Assembly: GCA_035461765.1 (NCBI GenBank)
Contig: DATHUY010000115.1
Coordinates: 1-35,471, forward strand
Source of the DNA: Longimicrobiales bacterium
GTDB lineage: Bacteria; Gemmatimonadota; Gemmatimonadetes; Longimicrobiales; RSA9
DNA: 35,471 nucleotides
Direction of reading: 5' to 3'
Made by a program: the position numbers and the translations under genes. Every line of letters starts with the position of its first letter. The first letter of the stretch is position 1. The notes below the pieces were generated by a model that was not told the origin of the DNA, ran no database searches, and saw only the letters and a list, made by a program, of their open reading frames with translations. Of this stretch, positions 1 through 8,521 are shown one piece after another.

Positions 1-37
1 CACGGTCTATGTCGGGCCCGGACTTAAGGAGATCTTG

Positions 38-1486
38 ATGACGAGAGTAGTCGCGTTCGCCGCGGTCGCCAGCGCGCTCACGCTTACCGCCTGCGACGGA
101 TTCGGACAGGCCATGACGTCGCACACGGACGTGCTCGCGCGCGCCGGTGGACACGAGCTGGCGGTCGAGCAGGTCACGAACATGCTCGCCCCGGCGACAC
201 GGCTGCCGGTGCAGCCGGAGGTCGTCGATGCGGTTGCGAACCTGTGGGTGGATTACACGCTGCTGGCACGCGCCGCGGCGGAAGACTCGACGTTCCAGCA
301 GCTGGATCTGGATGCGATCATCGTACCGTTCTTCAACCAGCAGCTGGTCTACCAGCTGCGCGAGCGCGTGATCACCGTCGACACGATGATCAGCGACGAG
401 GAACTGCGCCGGCTGTTCGATCAGGACCAGCCGAACGCCGAAGTTCACGCGCGCCACATCCTGTTCCAGATGCCCGCGGACGCATCGCCGGCCGCACGCG
501 ACAGCGTGATGGCGCAGGCGCGGCAGGTGCTGCAGCAGGCGCGATCCGGTGCGGACTTCGCGCAGCTTGCGGCGCAGTACAGCCAGGAGCCGGGCGCGGC
601 GGATCGCGGAGGAGACCTCGGCTATTTCGGTCCGACCGACATGGTGCAGCCGTTCGCGGAGGCGGCATTCGCGCTGAGCCCCGGCGAGATCAGCGACCTG
701 GTGGAGACGCCGTTCGGCATCCACATCATCAAGGTCGAAGACAAGCGGCTGCCCGAGTTCGAGCCGATGAAGGACCAGTTCCGCCAGCAGGTGATCCAGC
801 AGCGGTACGCCGCCGCAGAGGATGCCTACCTGACGCAGCTGACGGAAGGCAAGCGTCTGGAGGTACAGGAGGGCGCCGTCGACATCGCGCGCGACCTGGC
901 CCGCAAGCCCGGCACACAGCTGAACAATCGTCAGGGTCAGCGGGCGATGGTGAGCTACACGGATGGTGCGCTCACGGCGGGCGAGTATCTCGCGCTGATG
1001 CAGCAGCGGCCGCCGCAGGATCGCGGGTCCGTCGCGGGCGCGAGCGACGAGCAGCTGCGTGACTGGCTGCGCCTGCTCGCACGCGACGAGATCCTGATCG
1101 AGGAAGCGAAAGCGCAGGGCATCTCGACGCCGCCGGCCGAGCAGGATTCGGCGCGCATGGAGCTGCGCCGTCAGCTGCAGGGCGCGGCACGCGAGGCCGG
1201 CCTGCTCGGCGCACCCGCAGCTACCGGAGACGGCACGGGGACCTCCCAGCAGGTGATGGCGCTGCTCAATGGCATCATCTCGGGCGAGCGCAATGTCGTC
1301 CAGATCGGCTCGGCAAGCTTCCTCCTGCGTGAGAAGTACGGCGCAGAGATCTTCGAGCGGGCGATCCCGGTCGTCGTAGCGCAGGTGCAGGAGCGGCGTC
1401 CGCCGCCGCCGCAGGGCACGCCGCAAGGCGTGCCGATGCCGCAGCAGCCGCCGCCGCCCGCACCGACGCCCGACGCCGGCAGCTGA
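38..1486 (+). CDS. PpiC-type peptidyl-prolyl isomerase lipoprotein (SurA-like)
   Basis: Predicted periplasmic foldase of 482 aa. The N-terminus has a short hydrophobic signal ending in a lipobox L-T-A-C, with Cys19 as the likely lipidated residue. A parvulin (rotamase) domain spans about residues 134-240, with the usual H-A-R-H-I-L-F start, G-G-D-L-G-Y-F middle and G-I-H-I-I-K-V end. The last 35 residues are rich in Pro and Gln. ATG 38 is preferred over an in-frame TTG at 35 because AAGGAG (26-31) lies 6 nt before the ATG. It lies directly upstream of a second SurA-like gene. Both probably assist outer-membrane protein folding; PrsA-like secretion foldase is an alternative name for the same domain layout. 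Family assignment is firm, the substrate is unknown. Confidence 0.9.
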   Translation: MTRVVAFAAVASALTLTACDGFGQAMTSHTDVLARAGGHELAVEQVTNMLAPATRLPVQPEVVDAVANLWVDYTLLARAAAEDSTFQQLDLDAIIVPFFNQQLVYQLRERVITVDTMISDEELRRLFDQDQPNAEVHARHILFQMPADASPAARDSVMAQARQVLQQARSGADFAQLAAQYSQEPGAADRGGDLGYFGPTDMVQPFAEAAFALSPGEISDLVETPFGIHIIKVEDKRLPEFEPMKDQFRQQVIQQRYAAAEDAYLTQLTEGKRLEVQEGAVDIARDLARKPGTQLNNRQGQRAMVSYTDGALTAGEYLALMQQRPPQDRGSVAGASDEQLRDWLRLLARDEILIEEAKAQGISTPPAEQDSARMELRRQLQGAAREAGLLGAPAATGDGTGTSQQVMALLNGIISGERNVVQIGSASFLLREKYGAEIFERAIPVVVAQVQERRPPPPQGTPQGVPMPQQPPPPAPTPDAGS

Positions 1487-1540
1487 CGCCGTAGCGCGCG
1501 GATTTGCAGGAACACGTGTCCTGTGAGGGGATATAAACAC

Positions 1541-1564
1541 GGGCCGGCGCTCAGGCGCCGGCCC
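1541..1564 (+). terminator. Perfect GC hairpin between the two foldase genes
   Basis: A 10-bp perfect stem (GGGCCGGCGC / GCGCCGGCCC) closes a TCAG tetraloop. No T-tract follows; only GACTCATTCC comes before the next start codon 20 nt away. It could be a weak terminator or a structure in the leader of the second foldase mRNA. A TATAAA (1532-1537) just upstream may be a -10 element, and a near-palindrome around ACACGTGT (1512-1519) precedes it, but no convincing -35 is present. Confidence 0.45.
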
Positions 1565-1584
1565 GACTCATTCCTGAAGGTACC

Positions 1585-2898
1585 ATGACGCGAACGCTCT
1601 TCCTTGCCGGCGCGTTGCTCAGCGCGGCAGTCCCGCTCGCGGCCCAGGAGCCGGAGCAGCGCATCGACCGTGTCGGCCACATCGTCGCAATGGTCGGTGA
1701 CAGCGCGATCCTGAACTTCGACATCCAGGAAGCGATCCTCGCGCGCGCCGCGCAGGTGCGGCAGCAGCCGCCGGATCCCGGAACGCCGGAGTACGCGCAG
1801 CTGGAGAAGATCGTGCTCGACGATCTGGTCGCGGAGCTGCTCGTGCTGCAGGACGCGCTGCGCGACACGACCATTGTCGTGCCGGACGACCAGATCGCGC
1901 GCGCCGTGCAGCGCCAGATCGACCAGGACCAGCAGCAGCTGGGGGGCGCCGTGCAGCTGGAGAATGAGCTGCGCACCAGCGGCCGCACGCTGGCGGACTA
2001 CCGTGCCGCGCTCACCACACAGTACCGCAAGCGCGAGATCATCCGGCTCTATCAGGCGAAAGTCGCGCAGTCGCGCCGGGCCCCCCGCGTGACCGAACAG
2101 GAATTGCGCGAAGCGTTCGAGCGGCAGAAGGCACAGCTGCCGATGCGCGAGGCGTCGCTGACGTTCCAGCAGATCGTGATGCGGGCCGAGCCGTCGGAAG
2201 AGGCACTGGCCGAGGCGCGTGCACGTGCCGATTCCGTGGTGAAGCTGATCCGCCAGGGGGAGGACTTCGCAGAGCTGGCTCGCAGGTTCAGCGACGACGG
2301 AACGCGCGAGAACGGAGGCGATCTCGGATTCATTCGTCGCAGCGATGTGGTGCGCGAGTTCGCAAACGTCGCGTTCAACCTGAGTCCCGGCGCCATCAGC
2401 GCTCCGGTCAAGACGCAGTACGGCTACCACCTCATCAAGGTGGAACGAGTGCGCGGCGCCGAGGTACAGGCCCGCCACATTCTGCTGCGCCCGGAAATTT
2501 CTGAAAGCGATGCCGTGCGTGCCCGCGCCCGCGCGGACTCCGTGGCGGAGCGCGCCCGTGCCGGCGCGGACATGGCGACGCTCGCGGAACAGTACGGAGA
2601 TGACGAAACGCCGCTGCGCGGAGGGCCGGCGCCCATCGACACGCTCCAGCGCGTTTTCCAGATCGACCTGGCGGACGCCGCGCCAGGTGACATCATCGGC
2701 CCGATACCCGTCGGCGGCCAGGATCTGGCTTCGGAGTTCTACATCCTGCGTGTGCTCGAGCGCGAGGAAGAACGGGAATGGCGCGTCGACGATCCCCAGA
2801 TGAGCTGGCTGCGTGACCGTGTCGCGCAGCAGAAACTGCTCGATGAGATCGTCGAGGAATTGCGACGATCGACATACGTCGACATCCGCAGTTCCTAG
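1585..2898 (+). CDS. SurA-type periplasmic chaperone / peptidyl-prolyl isomerase
   Basis: Predicted 437-aa secreted foldase. A cleavable signal peptide ends near A-A-Q at residue 21. A SurA-like N-terminal domain (V-G-H-I-V-A-M-V-G-D-S-A-I-L) is followed by a complete parvulin domain at about residues 185-290, with G-G-D-L-G-F-I and G-Y-H-L-I-K-V. A second, more degenerate parvulin-like domain (A-R-H-I-L-L onward) runs to about residue 390. This is the SurA layout of a chaperone N-domain plus two rotamase domains, at nearly the usual length of about 430 aa. A GAAGGT stretch lies a few bases before the ATG. The protein lacks the lipobox of its upstream paralogue, so the pair combines one tethered and one soluble foldase. 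Expected role: escorting outer-membrane proteins through the periplasm. Confidence 0.9.
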   Translation: MTRTLFLAGALLSAAVPLAAQEPEQRIDRVGHIVAMVGDSAILNFDIQEAILARAAQVRQQPPDPGTPEYAQLEKIVLDDLVAELLVLQDALRDTTIVVPDDQIARAVQRQIDQDQQQLGGAVQLENELRTSGRTLADYRAALTTQYRKREIIRLYQAKVAQSRRAPRVTEQELREAFERQKAQLPMREASLTFQQIVMRAEPSEEALAEARARADSVVKLIRQGEDFAELARRFSDDGTRENGGDLGFIRRSDVVREFANVAFNLSPGAISAPVKTQYGYHLIKVERVRGAEVQARHILLRPEISESDAVRARARADSVAERARAGADMATLAEQYGDDETPLRGGPAPIDTLQRVFQIDLADAAPGDIIGPIPVGGQDLASEFYILRVLEREEEREWRVDDPQMSWLRDRVAQQKLLDEIVEELRRSTYVDIRSS

Positions 2899-2913
2899 GG
2901 ATCAGGCCGATCC

Positions 2914-3966
2914 GTGAGCGGCGCAGCTCGGGACCGCACACTGCGGATCGCCGTCACGCTGGGTGATCCGCGCGGGATCGGCCCGGAAGTAGCCGCCACG
3001 GCGGCGCGGCAGTACCGCGACACACAACCCCATCACCTGACATTCATCGGTCCCCGCGGGACGGGCGCGGAGGCGGCCGCCGACGCCTTCATCGACGTCG
3101 GCGCGTGGCGCTCAACCGCCGGTCCGCAGGACGTCGCCGCCGCCGGCACCCAGGACGTTGCGGCAGCCGGTGCGCAACACGTGGCCACCACCGGGCCGGA
3201 GGAAGTTGCGGCCGCCGGCCGCCTGGCCGGTCTCGCCATTGACCGCGCCGTGGACCTCGCCCTCGAAGGCGCGGTCGACGCCATCGTTACGGCACCCATC
3301 GACAAGGCGGCCCTCCACGCCGGCGGCTACGACTTTCCCGGTCACACCGAGATGCTTGCTTCGCGGTGCGGCATCGCCGATGTTGTGATGATGATGGCCG
3401 CGGAGACCACCGCACTGGGCGGTCCTCTGCGCGTCGTGCTGGCGACGACTCACATTGCACTGGCGCAGGTGCCTCTCGCATTCACTGCCGACCTGCTGAT
3501 GACGCAGACGCGCATCACCGCTCGCTCCCTGCGCGACGGCTGGCATATCACATCTCCACATATCGCGCTGTGTGCGTTCAATCCGCACGCTTCCGATGGA
3601 GGACTCTTCGGCGACGAAGAGGAGCGCATTTATGCCCCGGCGATCGCCGCCCTGCGCGCCGATGGACTGCGCATATCCGGACCTGTACCGGCGGACACCG
3701 TATTCCTGCGTGCCGCGCGCGGTGAGTTCGACGCCGTGATCGCGCCCTATCACGACGTGGGAATGGCGGCGTTCAAGACGGCCGCGTTCGGCAGCGGCGT
3801 GAACGTCACGCTCGGGCTGCCATTCCCCCGTACATCACCCGACCACGGCACCGCGCTGGACCTGGCCGGTCGCGGCACTGCCGATCCCTCGTCCATGCTC
3901 GAGGCCCTGCACCTGGCGACACACCTCGCCGACGTGCGCGCCGCGCAGCCGCAGTTGCACACATGA
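2914..3966 (+). CDS. pdxA: 4-hydroxythreonine-4-phosphate dehydrogenase PdxA
   Basis: Oxidises 4-phosphohydroxy-L-threonine in the DXP-dependent pyridoxal 5'-phosphate pathway; a metal- and NAD-dependent cytoplasmic enzyme. Family signatures seen: G-D-P-R-G-I-G-P-E near residue 17, T-A-P-I-D-K at 126, P-G-H-T-E at 142, C-A-F-N-P-H-A at 220, P-A-D-T-V-F at 259, Y-H-D-V-G at 279 and a C-terminal T-S-P-D-H-G-T-A-L-D. The start is a GTG. At 350 aa it is slightly longer than typical members (about 330), and the excess is a four-copy 8-residue repeat at residues 70-101. It begins a run of overlapping genes: its stop overlaps the ftsE start as ATGA. The assignment is firm; the repeat is the only oddity. 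Confidence 0.95.
   Translation: MSGAARDRTLRIAVTLGDPRGIGPEVAATAARQYRDTQPHHLTFIGPRGTGAEAAADAFIDVGAWRSTAGPQDVAAAGTQDVAAAGAQHVATTGPEEVAAAGRLAGLAIDRAVDLALEGAVDAIVTAPIDKAALHAGGYDFPGHTEMLASRCGIADVVMMMAAETTALGGPLRVVLATTHIALAQVPLAFTADLLMTQTRITARSLRDGWHITSPHIALCAFNPHASDGGLFGDEEERIYAPAIAALRADGLRISGPVPADTVFLRAARGEFDAVIAPYHDVGMAAFKTAAFGSGVNVTLGLPFPRTSPDHGTALDLAGRGTADPSSMLEALHLATHLADVRAAQPQLHT
3121..3216 (+). repeat. Four in-frame 24-bp repeats inside pdxA
   Basis: Four consecutive 24-bp units (3121-3144, 3145-3168, 3169-3192, 3193-3216) encode G-P-Q-D-V-A-A-A, G-T-Q-D-V-A-A-A, G-A-Q-H-V-A-T-T and G-P-E-E-V-A-A-A. Third codon positions have diverged while the residue pattern is kept. The unit length is a multiple of three, so copy-number change would not break the frame. 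Confidence 0.9.
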
Positions 3967-4658
3967 TCCGACTGGACAACGTCACGAAGGACTATCCGCG
4001 CAACGCCGGCGCATTGAACGGTGTGACGTTCGAGCTGCGCAAGGGGGAGTTCTGCTTCCTGACGGGCCACAGCGGCGCGGGCAAGTCCACGATCCTGAAG
4101 CTGATTCACATGGTGGAGCGGCCCACGGCGGGTGAGGTCCGCGTGAGCGGCTACTCGTCCACCAGCATCCGCAGCCGCGATATCGCGATGCTGCGTCGCA
4201 AGATCGGCTACGTCTTCCAGGACTTCCGCCTGCTGCAGGATCGCACGGCCGCGGAGAACGTCGCGTTCGCCCTCGAGGTTACCGGTGCGCGCCCGACCGT
4301 TATCCGCTCGAAGGTGGGGCGGCTGCTCGCTCACGTCGGCCTCGCCGCGAAAGCCGAGAAGCTCCCCATGGAGCTGTCCGGCGGCGAGCAGCAGCGGGTC
4401 GTGATCGCCCGCGCACTCGCGCATGATCCACTCGTGCTGCTGGCCGACGAGCCGACGGGCAACCTGGATGAGCGCGCGACCGACGGCATCTTCGACATGT
4501 TCCGCTCGATCAACGCCGCCGGCACCGCCATCCTGTTCGCGACACACAATCTCGATCTGGTGCGCCGCAACCCGTCGATCAGGCTCGTCGAGCTGGCGCA
4601 CGGAGAGATCATTCATGATTCGGCGCGGGAGCACGGAGCAGATGTACGCACTTCGTGA
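3963..4658 (+). CDS. ftsE: Cell division ATP-binding protein FtsE
   Basis: Cytoplasmic ATPase of the FtsEX complex, which couples septal ring activity to peptidoglycan hydrolysis. The 231-aa protein has all ABC motifs: Walker A G-H-S-G-A-G-K-S-T (35-43), Q-loop in Y-V-F-Q-D, signature L-S-G-G-E-Q-Q (138-144), Walker B V-L-L-A-D-E-P with Glu163, and the H-loop His195. Length and the D-E-P-T-G-N-L-D sequence match FtsE rather than general importers. It overlaps pdxA by 4 nt (ATGA) and the ftsX frame at its 3' end. With ftsX and an EnvC-like gene directly downstream, the assignment is firm. Confidence 0.97.
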   Translation: MIRLDNVTKDYPRNAGALNGVTFELRKGEFCFLTGHSGAGKSTILKLIHMVERPTAGEVRVSGYSSTSIRSRDIAMLRRKIGYVFQDFRLLQDRTAAENVAFALEVTGARPTVIRSKVGRLLAHVGLAAKAEKLPMELSGGEQQRVVIARALAHDPLVLLADEPTGNLDERATDGIFDMFRSINAAGTAILFATHNLDLVRRNPSIRLVELAHGEIIHDSAREHGADVRTS

Positions 4659-5499
4659 GGCCGCGACGGCGTTTCGCCGCGCCCCGGTCCTGACCGGTCT
4701 TTCAGCGGCCATGATCGCGCTGTCGCTTTTCGTCATCGGCCTGTTTGGTCTCGCGGCACACAATGTCCGACAGGCTATCCAGGATGTCGAGTCGCGTGTC
4801 GAAGTGGTCGCATACCTGCGGGATGACGCTGCGCCCGCATCCATTCAGGCGGCACAACAGGACATCGAACGGTTCCGTGAGGTGAGCGCGGTGCGGTTCA
4901 TCTCGCGCGAGGAAGCGCTCGCCGTCGCGCGGCGCGAGCTGGACGAGCTGAGCAATATTTTCGGCTCGCTGGAGAGCAATCCGCTGCCCGCGTCGCTCGA
5001 GGTTTCGCTGATTCAGGGCGAGGCGGACGAGTCGGTCATCCGGTCGGTCGCAAGCCGTATACGCGACATGCCGATCGTGGAGGAAGTGCAGTTCGGTGAG
5101 GACTGGGTAGACAAGGTTTACGTGCTGCGCCGAGTGGCCGGCCTCGCCATGCTCACGCTCGGACTCGGCTTCGCGGCCGTTGCTGCACTCATCATCGGCG
5201 CGGCCATCCGCATGGCCGTGTTCGCACGTCGTGACGAGATCATCATCATGCGCCTCGTCGGTGCGACCGATGCGTTCATTCGCCGGCCGTTCGTCATCGA
5301 AGGCATGATCACGGGACTCATCGGCGCCGTGCTGGCCGTGCTGGCTACCTGGGGTGTGTTCCGCCTGCTGTCGAACTCCGTCGTACAGCTGACATGGATC
5401 CCCGGCGCGTGGCTGGTTCTGGGTGTGGCCGCCGGTACCGTGGTCGGCCTGTTCGCCAGCATGATCGCCGTGCGCCGGCACCTCGGCGAGATCGTATGA
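4615..5499 (+). CDS. ftsX: Cell division protein FtsX (permease-like subunit)
   Basis: Inner-membrane partner of FtsE, 294 aa. One transmembrane segment near residues 25-46 is followed by the extracytoplasmic loop (V-E-S-R-V-E-V-V-A-Y-L onward), then three C-terminal transmembrane segments of the FtsX/MacB fold, including G-A-T-D-A-F-I-R-R-P-F. In other bacteria the loop recruits the hydrolase activator, here presumably the next gene's product. Start choice: ATG 4615 has GGAGAG 7 nt upstream (4602-4607). ATG 4642 is a credible alternative giving M-Y-A-L-R-E-A, with GGGAG 10 nt upstream. Either start overlaps the end of ftsE, and the stop overlaps the next start as ATGA. The identity is firm; only the start is uncertain. 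Confidence 0.94.
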   Translation: MIRRGSTEQMYALREAATAFRRAPVLTGLSAAMIALSLFVIGLFGLAAHNVRQAIQDVESRVEVVAYLRDDAAPASIQAAQQDIERFREVSAVRFISREEALAVARRELDELSNIFGSLESNPLPASLEVSLIQGEADESVIRSVASRIRDMPIVEEVQFGEDWVDKVYVLRRVAGLAMLTLGLGFAAVAALIIGAAIRMAVFARRDEIIIMRLVGATDAFIRRPFVIEGMITGLIGAVLAVLATWGVFRLLSNSVVQLTWIPGAWLVLGVAAGTVVGLFASMIAVRRHLGEIV

Positions 5500-6731
5500 G
5501 CATATCGGGTGTCGTGCGTCGGGCATCCGTGCTCCTGGCCGCGGGTGTGCTGTCGCTCGCACTTCCGTCCGGCAGTGCCGCCCAGCAGAACGACATCCAG
5601 CGCGACCTGCGCGAGAGCCAGCTCAAGCTGGATTCCATACAGGCAGAGCGGCAGCGACTGCAGCGCGAGATGGAAACGCTGCAGAACCGTGTACGTGACG
5701 CTTCGCGGGAGCTGGTGAACATCGAGCGCCAGCAGGAAGCATCGCGAAGTGCCCTCATGGAGCTCGATTTTCAGGCTGAGCTGTTGACGGAGAGCGTGGA
5801 GCGGGCCACGCGCGAACACAATGCGACGCGCAGCCGGCTCGCGCAGCGTACGAATGACCTGCACGCGCGTCTCCGCTCGATCTACAAACGCGGGCGTATG
5901 CATTCGGTTCAGGTAATTCTCGCGGCGCAGAGCTTCAGTGATCTGTTGAATCGCTACAAGTACCTGAACCTGATGGCCATCTACGACCGGATGGTCGTGC
6001 AGGAGTTCACGCGTCTCGAGCAGCAGCTGGCGAGCCAGGAGCTGGAGATGCGCGAATCGCTCCAGCGACTGGAGGCGCTGCGCCAGGAAAAGTCGGCGGA
6101 GGTCGCGCAGCTGGAACGCGCGGAGCGCCAGCGTCAGGCGACTCTGCAGCAGTTCCGGCAGCAGGAGACGAGGACGGCATCGCGCCTCGACGAGCTCGAA
6201 CGGGAGCAGCAGCGGCTGGCCGGCGCGATCGCGGATCTCGAACGGCGGCGCCGGGAAGCGGAGGCCAGCAGCGTCACACCGAACCTGCCTGGCTCCATCT
6301 CGACGCGTGATCTCGGCACGCTGAGCTGGCCGGTAAACGGGAACGTGCTGTATCGCTTTGGCCCCGACCGGAGGCCGAACGGCGTCGTGCTCAAGCATCA
6401 GGGGATCGGGATCGCGGCGCCCGCCGGCACCGCCGTGGCGGCCGTGGAGAGCGGCGTGGTCGAGTTTGCCGGTCCGTTCCCCGGTTATGGACCGACCGTC
6501 ATCATCAGCCATGGCGGCGGCTACCGCACGCTGTACCTCTACCTCCAGACTATCGAGGTCGAGGTCAATCAGGTGATCCGGGCCGGTCAGGGCATCGGAA
6601 CGGTCGGCGGCGAGCGCACGGCGGAAGGTGCGCACATCGAATTTCAGGTACGTGTCCCGATTGATGGGGCCATCGAGCCCGTCGATCCCCTGGCGTGGCT
6701 CCGCGCCCGCGCCGGCACCAACATTCCATGA
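5496..6731 (+). CDS. envC: EnvC-like murein hydrolase activator with degenerate LytM domain
   Basis: Predicted periplasmic activator of septal peptidoglycan amidases, working under FtsEX. The 411-aa protein has a signal peptide ending near A-A-Q (residue 30), a long Gln/Arg/Glu-rich coiled coil (about 32-255) and a C-terminal M23/LytM fold (about 272-400). The zinc site is incomplete: His301 is kept, but the H-x-G-x-D Asp is Gly305, the catalytic His of L-Y-x-H-L is Tyr349, and the final H-x-H reads His380-Ile-Glu382. Loss of these residues is the hallmark of EnvC-type regulators rather than active endopeptidases. The ATGA overlap with ftsX supports this. The amidase it would activate is not in this window. 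Confidence 0.92.
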   Translation: MSISGVVRRASVLLAAGVLSLALPSGSAAQQNDIQRDLRESQLKLDSIQAERQRLQREMETLQNRVRDASRELVNIERQQEASRSALMELDFQAELLTESVERATREHNATRSRLAQRTNDLHARLRSIYKRGRMHSVQVILAAQSFSDLLNRYKYLNLMAIYDRMVVQEFTRLEQQLASQELEMRESLQRLEALRQEKSAEVAQLERAERQRQATLQQFRQQETRTASRLDELEREQQRLAGAIADLERRRREAEASSVTPNLPGSISTRDLGTLSWPVNGNVLYRFGPDRRPNGVVLKHQGIGIAAPAGTAVAAVESGVVEFAGPFPGYGPTVIISHGGGYRTLYLYLQTIEVEVNQVIRAGQGIGTVGGERTAEGAHIEFQVRVPIDGAIEPVDPLAWLRARAGTNIP

Positions 6732-7873
6732 CGCTGCTGCCGGTCGAGGGGCACGAGGCCGTGCAGGCGTCGCTCGCCTCCTCGGTGGCGGAAGGGCGTC
6801 TGCCCGACTCCCTGCTCTTCCACGGTCCGCCCGGCGTCGGCAAGCAGCGCCTGGCGCTGTGGCTGGGCCAGCTGCTCCTGTGCAGCCGTCCCGCAGCGCA
6901 GGCTCCGTGCGGCGAGTGTCAGTCATGCCGGATGGCAGTGCGGCTGGAGCATCCCGACCTGCACTGGTTCTTCCCGCTGCCCCGCCCGAAGGGCGCGGGC
7001 GACCGGCTGAGCGATGCCCTGGAAGAGGCGCGTGCGGCGGAGCTGGCTGCGCGTCGATCGGAACCGCTGCGCGCTACCACGGCGGACGGAATGGCGGGTA
7101 TCTACCTCGCGCACGTTCACGTCATGCTGCGCAGCGCTGGCAGCCGGCCCGCCATGGGCCGCCGCAAGGTGTTCGTGGTCGGCGACGCGGAGGCGCTCGT
7201 GCCGCAGGAGGCCAGTCCCGAGGCCGCGAACGCACTCCTGAAACTGCTCGAGGAGCCGCCGGCCGACACCACGATCATCCTGACGGCTGCAGATCCGGCC
7301 GTGCTGCTGCCGACCATCCGGTCACGGCTGCTTCCCGTCCGCGTCCGGCCACTGCCTGCAGCGACGGTCGAGCGGTTCCTTCAGAAGTTCGCAGACGCAG
7401 CACCGCTGGACGCACAGCGCGCGGCTCGACTCGCGCAGGGCTCAATCGGCCGCGCTGTCGGATTCCTGCCAAACAAGAAGGATGCCGGGCCCCTCGAGGA
7501 GATCCGCGCGGCCGCACGCGCGCTCCTCCAAGCATCCCTCGCCGGGACGGCGGCCCCGCGCATGGCTGCCGCGCTCGCAGAGAGTCCGGCTGGCGCCCGC
7601 GGTACCTTCAGCGACACGCTCGAGCACCTCACCCTCTGGCTCCGTGACCTGGCCGTCGCCGATGCCGGCGCCGACCAGGTTCTCATCAATGTCGACGCCA
7701 CCGACTGGCTCCGGTCCATGGCGGCGAAGCACCCCGGCGCTGCCGCGGGCGTGCCCGCCGCCCTTCGCGACGTGGAAGCCACCCTCCAGCTGACGCAGCT
7801 CAACATCAACCCTCAGCTCGCGCTGGCGGGTTTGCTTCGGAAACTGCACCGCCGGCTGACACTGCGCGCCTGA
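6728..7873 (+). CDS. holB: DNA polymerase III delta-prime subunit (clamp loader)
   Basis: AAA+ subunit of the clamp loader that places the sliding clamp on DNA; 381 aa. Seen: a P-loop-like G-P-P-G-V-G-K-Q at about residue 36, where the usual Ser/Thr after Lys is Gln; a zinc cluster C-x8-C-x2-C-x2-C at about residues 55-69; the N-A-L-L-K-L-L-E-E-P motif; and T-I-R-S-R after it. The altered P-loop fits delta-prime, which is usually an inactive ATPase, rather than the DnaX tau/gamma subunit. It starts within the envC stop (ATGA), so it ends the pdxA-ftsE-ftsX-envC transcript. An acidic and Arg-rich insertion after the zinc cluster (A-G-D-R-L-S-D) is seen in many delta-prime proteins. Confidence 0.9.
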   Translation: MTLLPVEGHEAVQASLASSVAEGRLPDSLLFHGPPGVGKQRLALWLGQLLLCSRPAAQAPCGECQSCRMAVRLEHPDLHWFFPLPRPKGAGDRLSDALEEARAAELAARRSEPLRATTADGMAGIYLAHVHVMLRSAGSRPAMGRRKVFVVGDAEALVPQEASPEAANALLKLLEEPPADTTIILTAADPAVLLPTIRSRLLPVRVRPLPAATVERFLQKFADAAPLDAQRAARLAQGSIGRAVGFLPNKKDAGPLEEIRAAARALLQASLAGTAAPRMAAALAESPAGARGTFSDTLEHLTLWLRDLAVADAGADQVLINVDATDWLRSMAAKHPGAAAGVPAALRDVEATLQLTQLNINPQLALAGLLRKLHRRLTLRA

Positions 7874-7999
7874 TGCAGTGGAGGTGCAGGTCCAGCAACA
7901 GCTTGGCGGCTTCGGCACGGTGCCCGGAGAGGGGCCCCGCGCGGCCGTCCAGCCCAAGACTCTTCACGACGCAGTCGCTGCATCGCTACATTGGGCTGA

Positions 8000-8521
8000 A
8001 TGAGCAGTGACACGGAGCCGCAGCTGACACACCTGGCGGACGACGGCCGGGTGCGGATGGTCGACGTCGGCGCAAAGGCCGAGACGGAGCGGACGGCCGT
8101 GGCTGAAGGTGTGCTGCGGATGCAGCCGGCGACGCTCGAGTCACTCGTAGAAGGTCGCACGCCCAAGGGTGATCCGCTCGCTGTCGCACAGATTGCGGGC
8201 ATCCAGGCGGCCAAGCGGACGGCTGATCTGATTCCGCTCTGTCATCCGCTCGCGCTCACGCAGGTGGACGTGGAGCTGGAGACGGACCCGGATATCCCGG
8301 GGGTGCGTGCCCGCGCGACGGTGCGTCTGCGCGGACGCACCGGGGTGGAGATGGAAGCGCTGACTGCTGTCAGCGTCGCACTGCTCACCGCGTACGATAT
8401 GTTGAAGGCCGTGGATCGCGAGATGGTGATCGAGCGTGTGCACGTCCTCTCGAAGGAGGGCGGACGCAGCGGCTCGTGGCGGGTCGGGGGTGTCGATGAC
8501 GGGAGGTCGTCGAGTGAGTGA
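8000..8521 (+). CDS. moaC: Cyclic pyranopterin monophosphate synthase MoaC
   Basis: Second step of molybdenum cofactor synthesis, converting the MoaA product to cyclic pyranopterin monophosphate; cytoplasmic. The 173-aa protein has the family landmarks in order: L-T-H-L and R-M-V-D-V near the N-terminus, [36 protein letters not shown] and a closing K-E-G-G-R-S-G. No other molybdenum cofactor gene is in the window. The start fits homologues, though no strong Shine-Dalgarno precedes it. The 126 bp before it contain no clear promoter. The last 8 nt overlap the next gene. Confidence 0.95.
   Translation: MSSDTEPQLTHLADDGRVRMVDVGAKAETERTAVAEGVLRMQPATLESLVEGRTPKGDPLAVAQIAGIQAAKRTADLIPLCHPLALTQVDVELETDPDIPGVRARATVRLRGRTGVEMEALTAVSVALLTAYDMLKAVDREMVIERVHVLSKEGGRSGSWRVGGVDDGRSSSE

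Noticed and set aside
1171-2478. A 435-codon open frame on the minus strand opposite the two foldase genes
   Set aside because: It spans the intergenic region and both gene ends, has no family signature and is best explained by GC bias.
5118-6926. A 602-codon open frame on the minus strand opposite envC and ftsX
   Set aside because: It is an antisense shadow of coiled-coil codons rich in Arg, Gln and Leu; no recognisable domain or ribosome binding site.
6728-7873. DnaX (tau/gamma) instead of delta-prime
   Set aside because: The P-loop has Gln in place of Ser/Thr, the protein is shorter, and no C-terminal tau domain is present.
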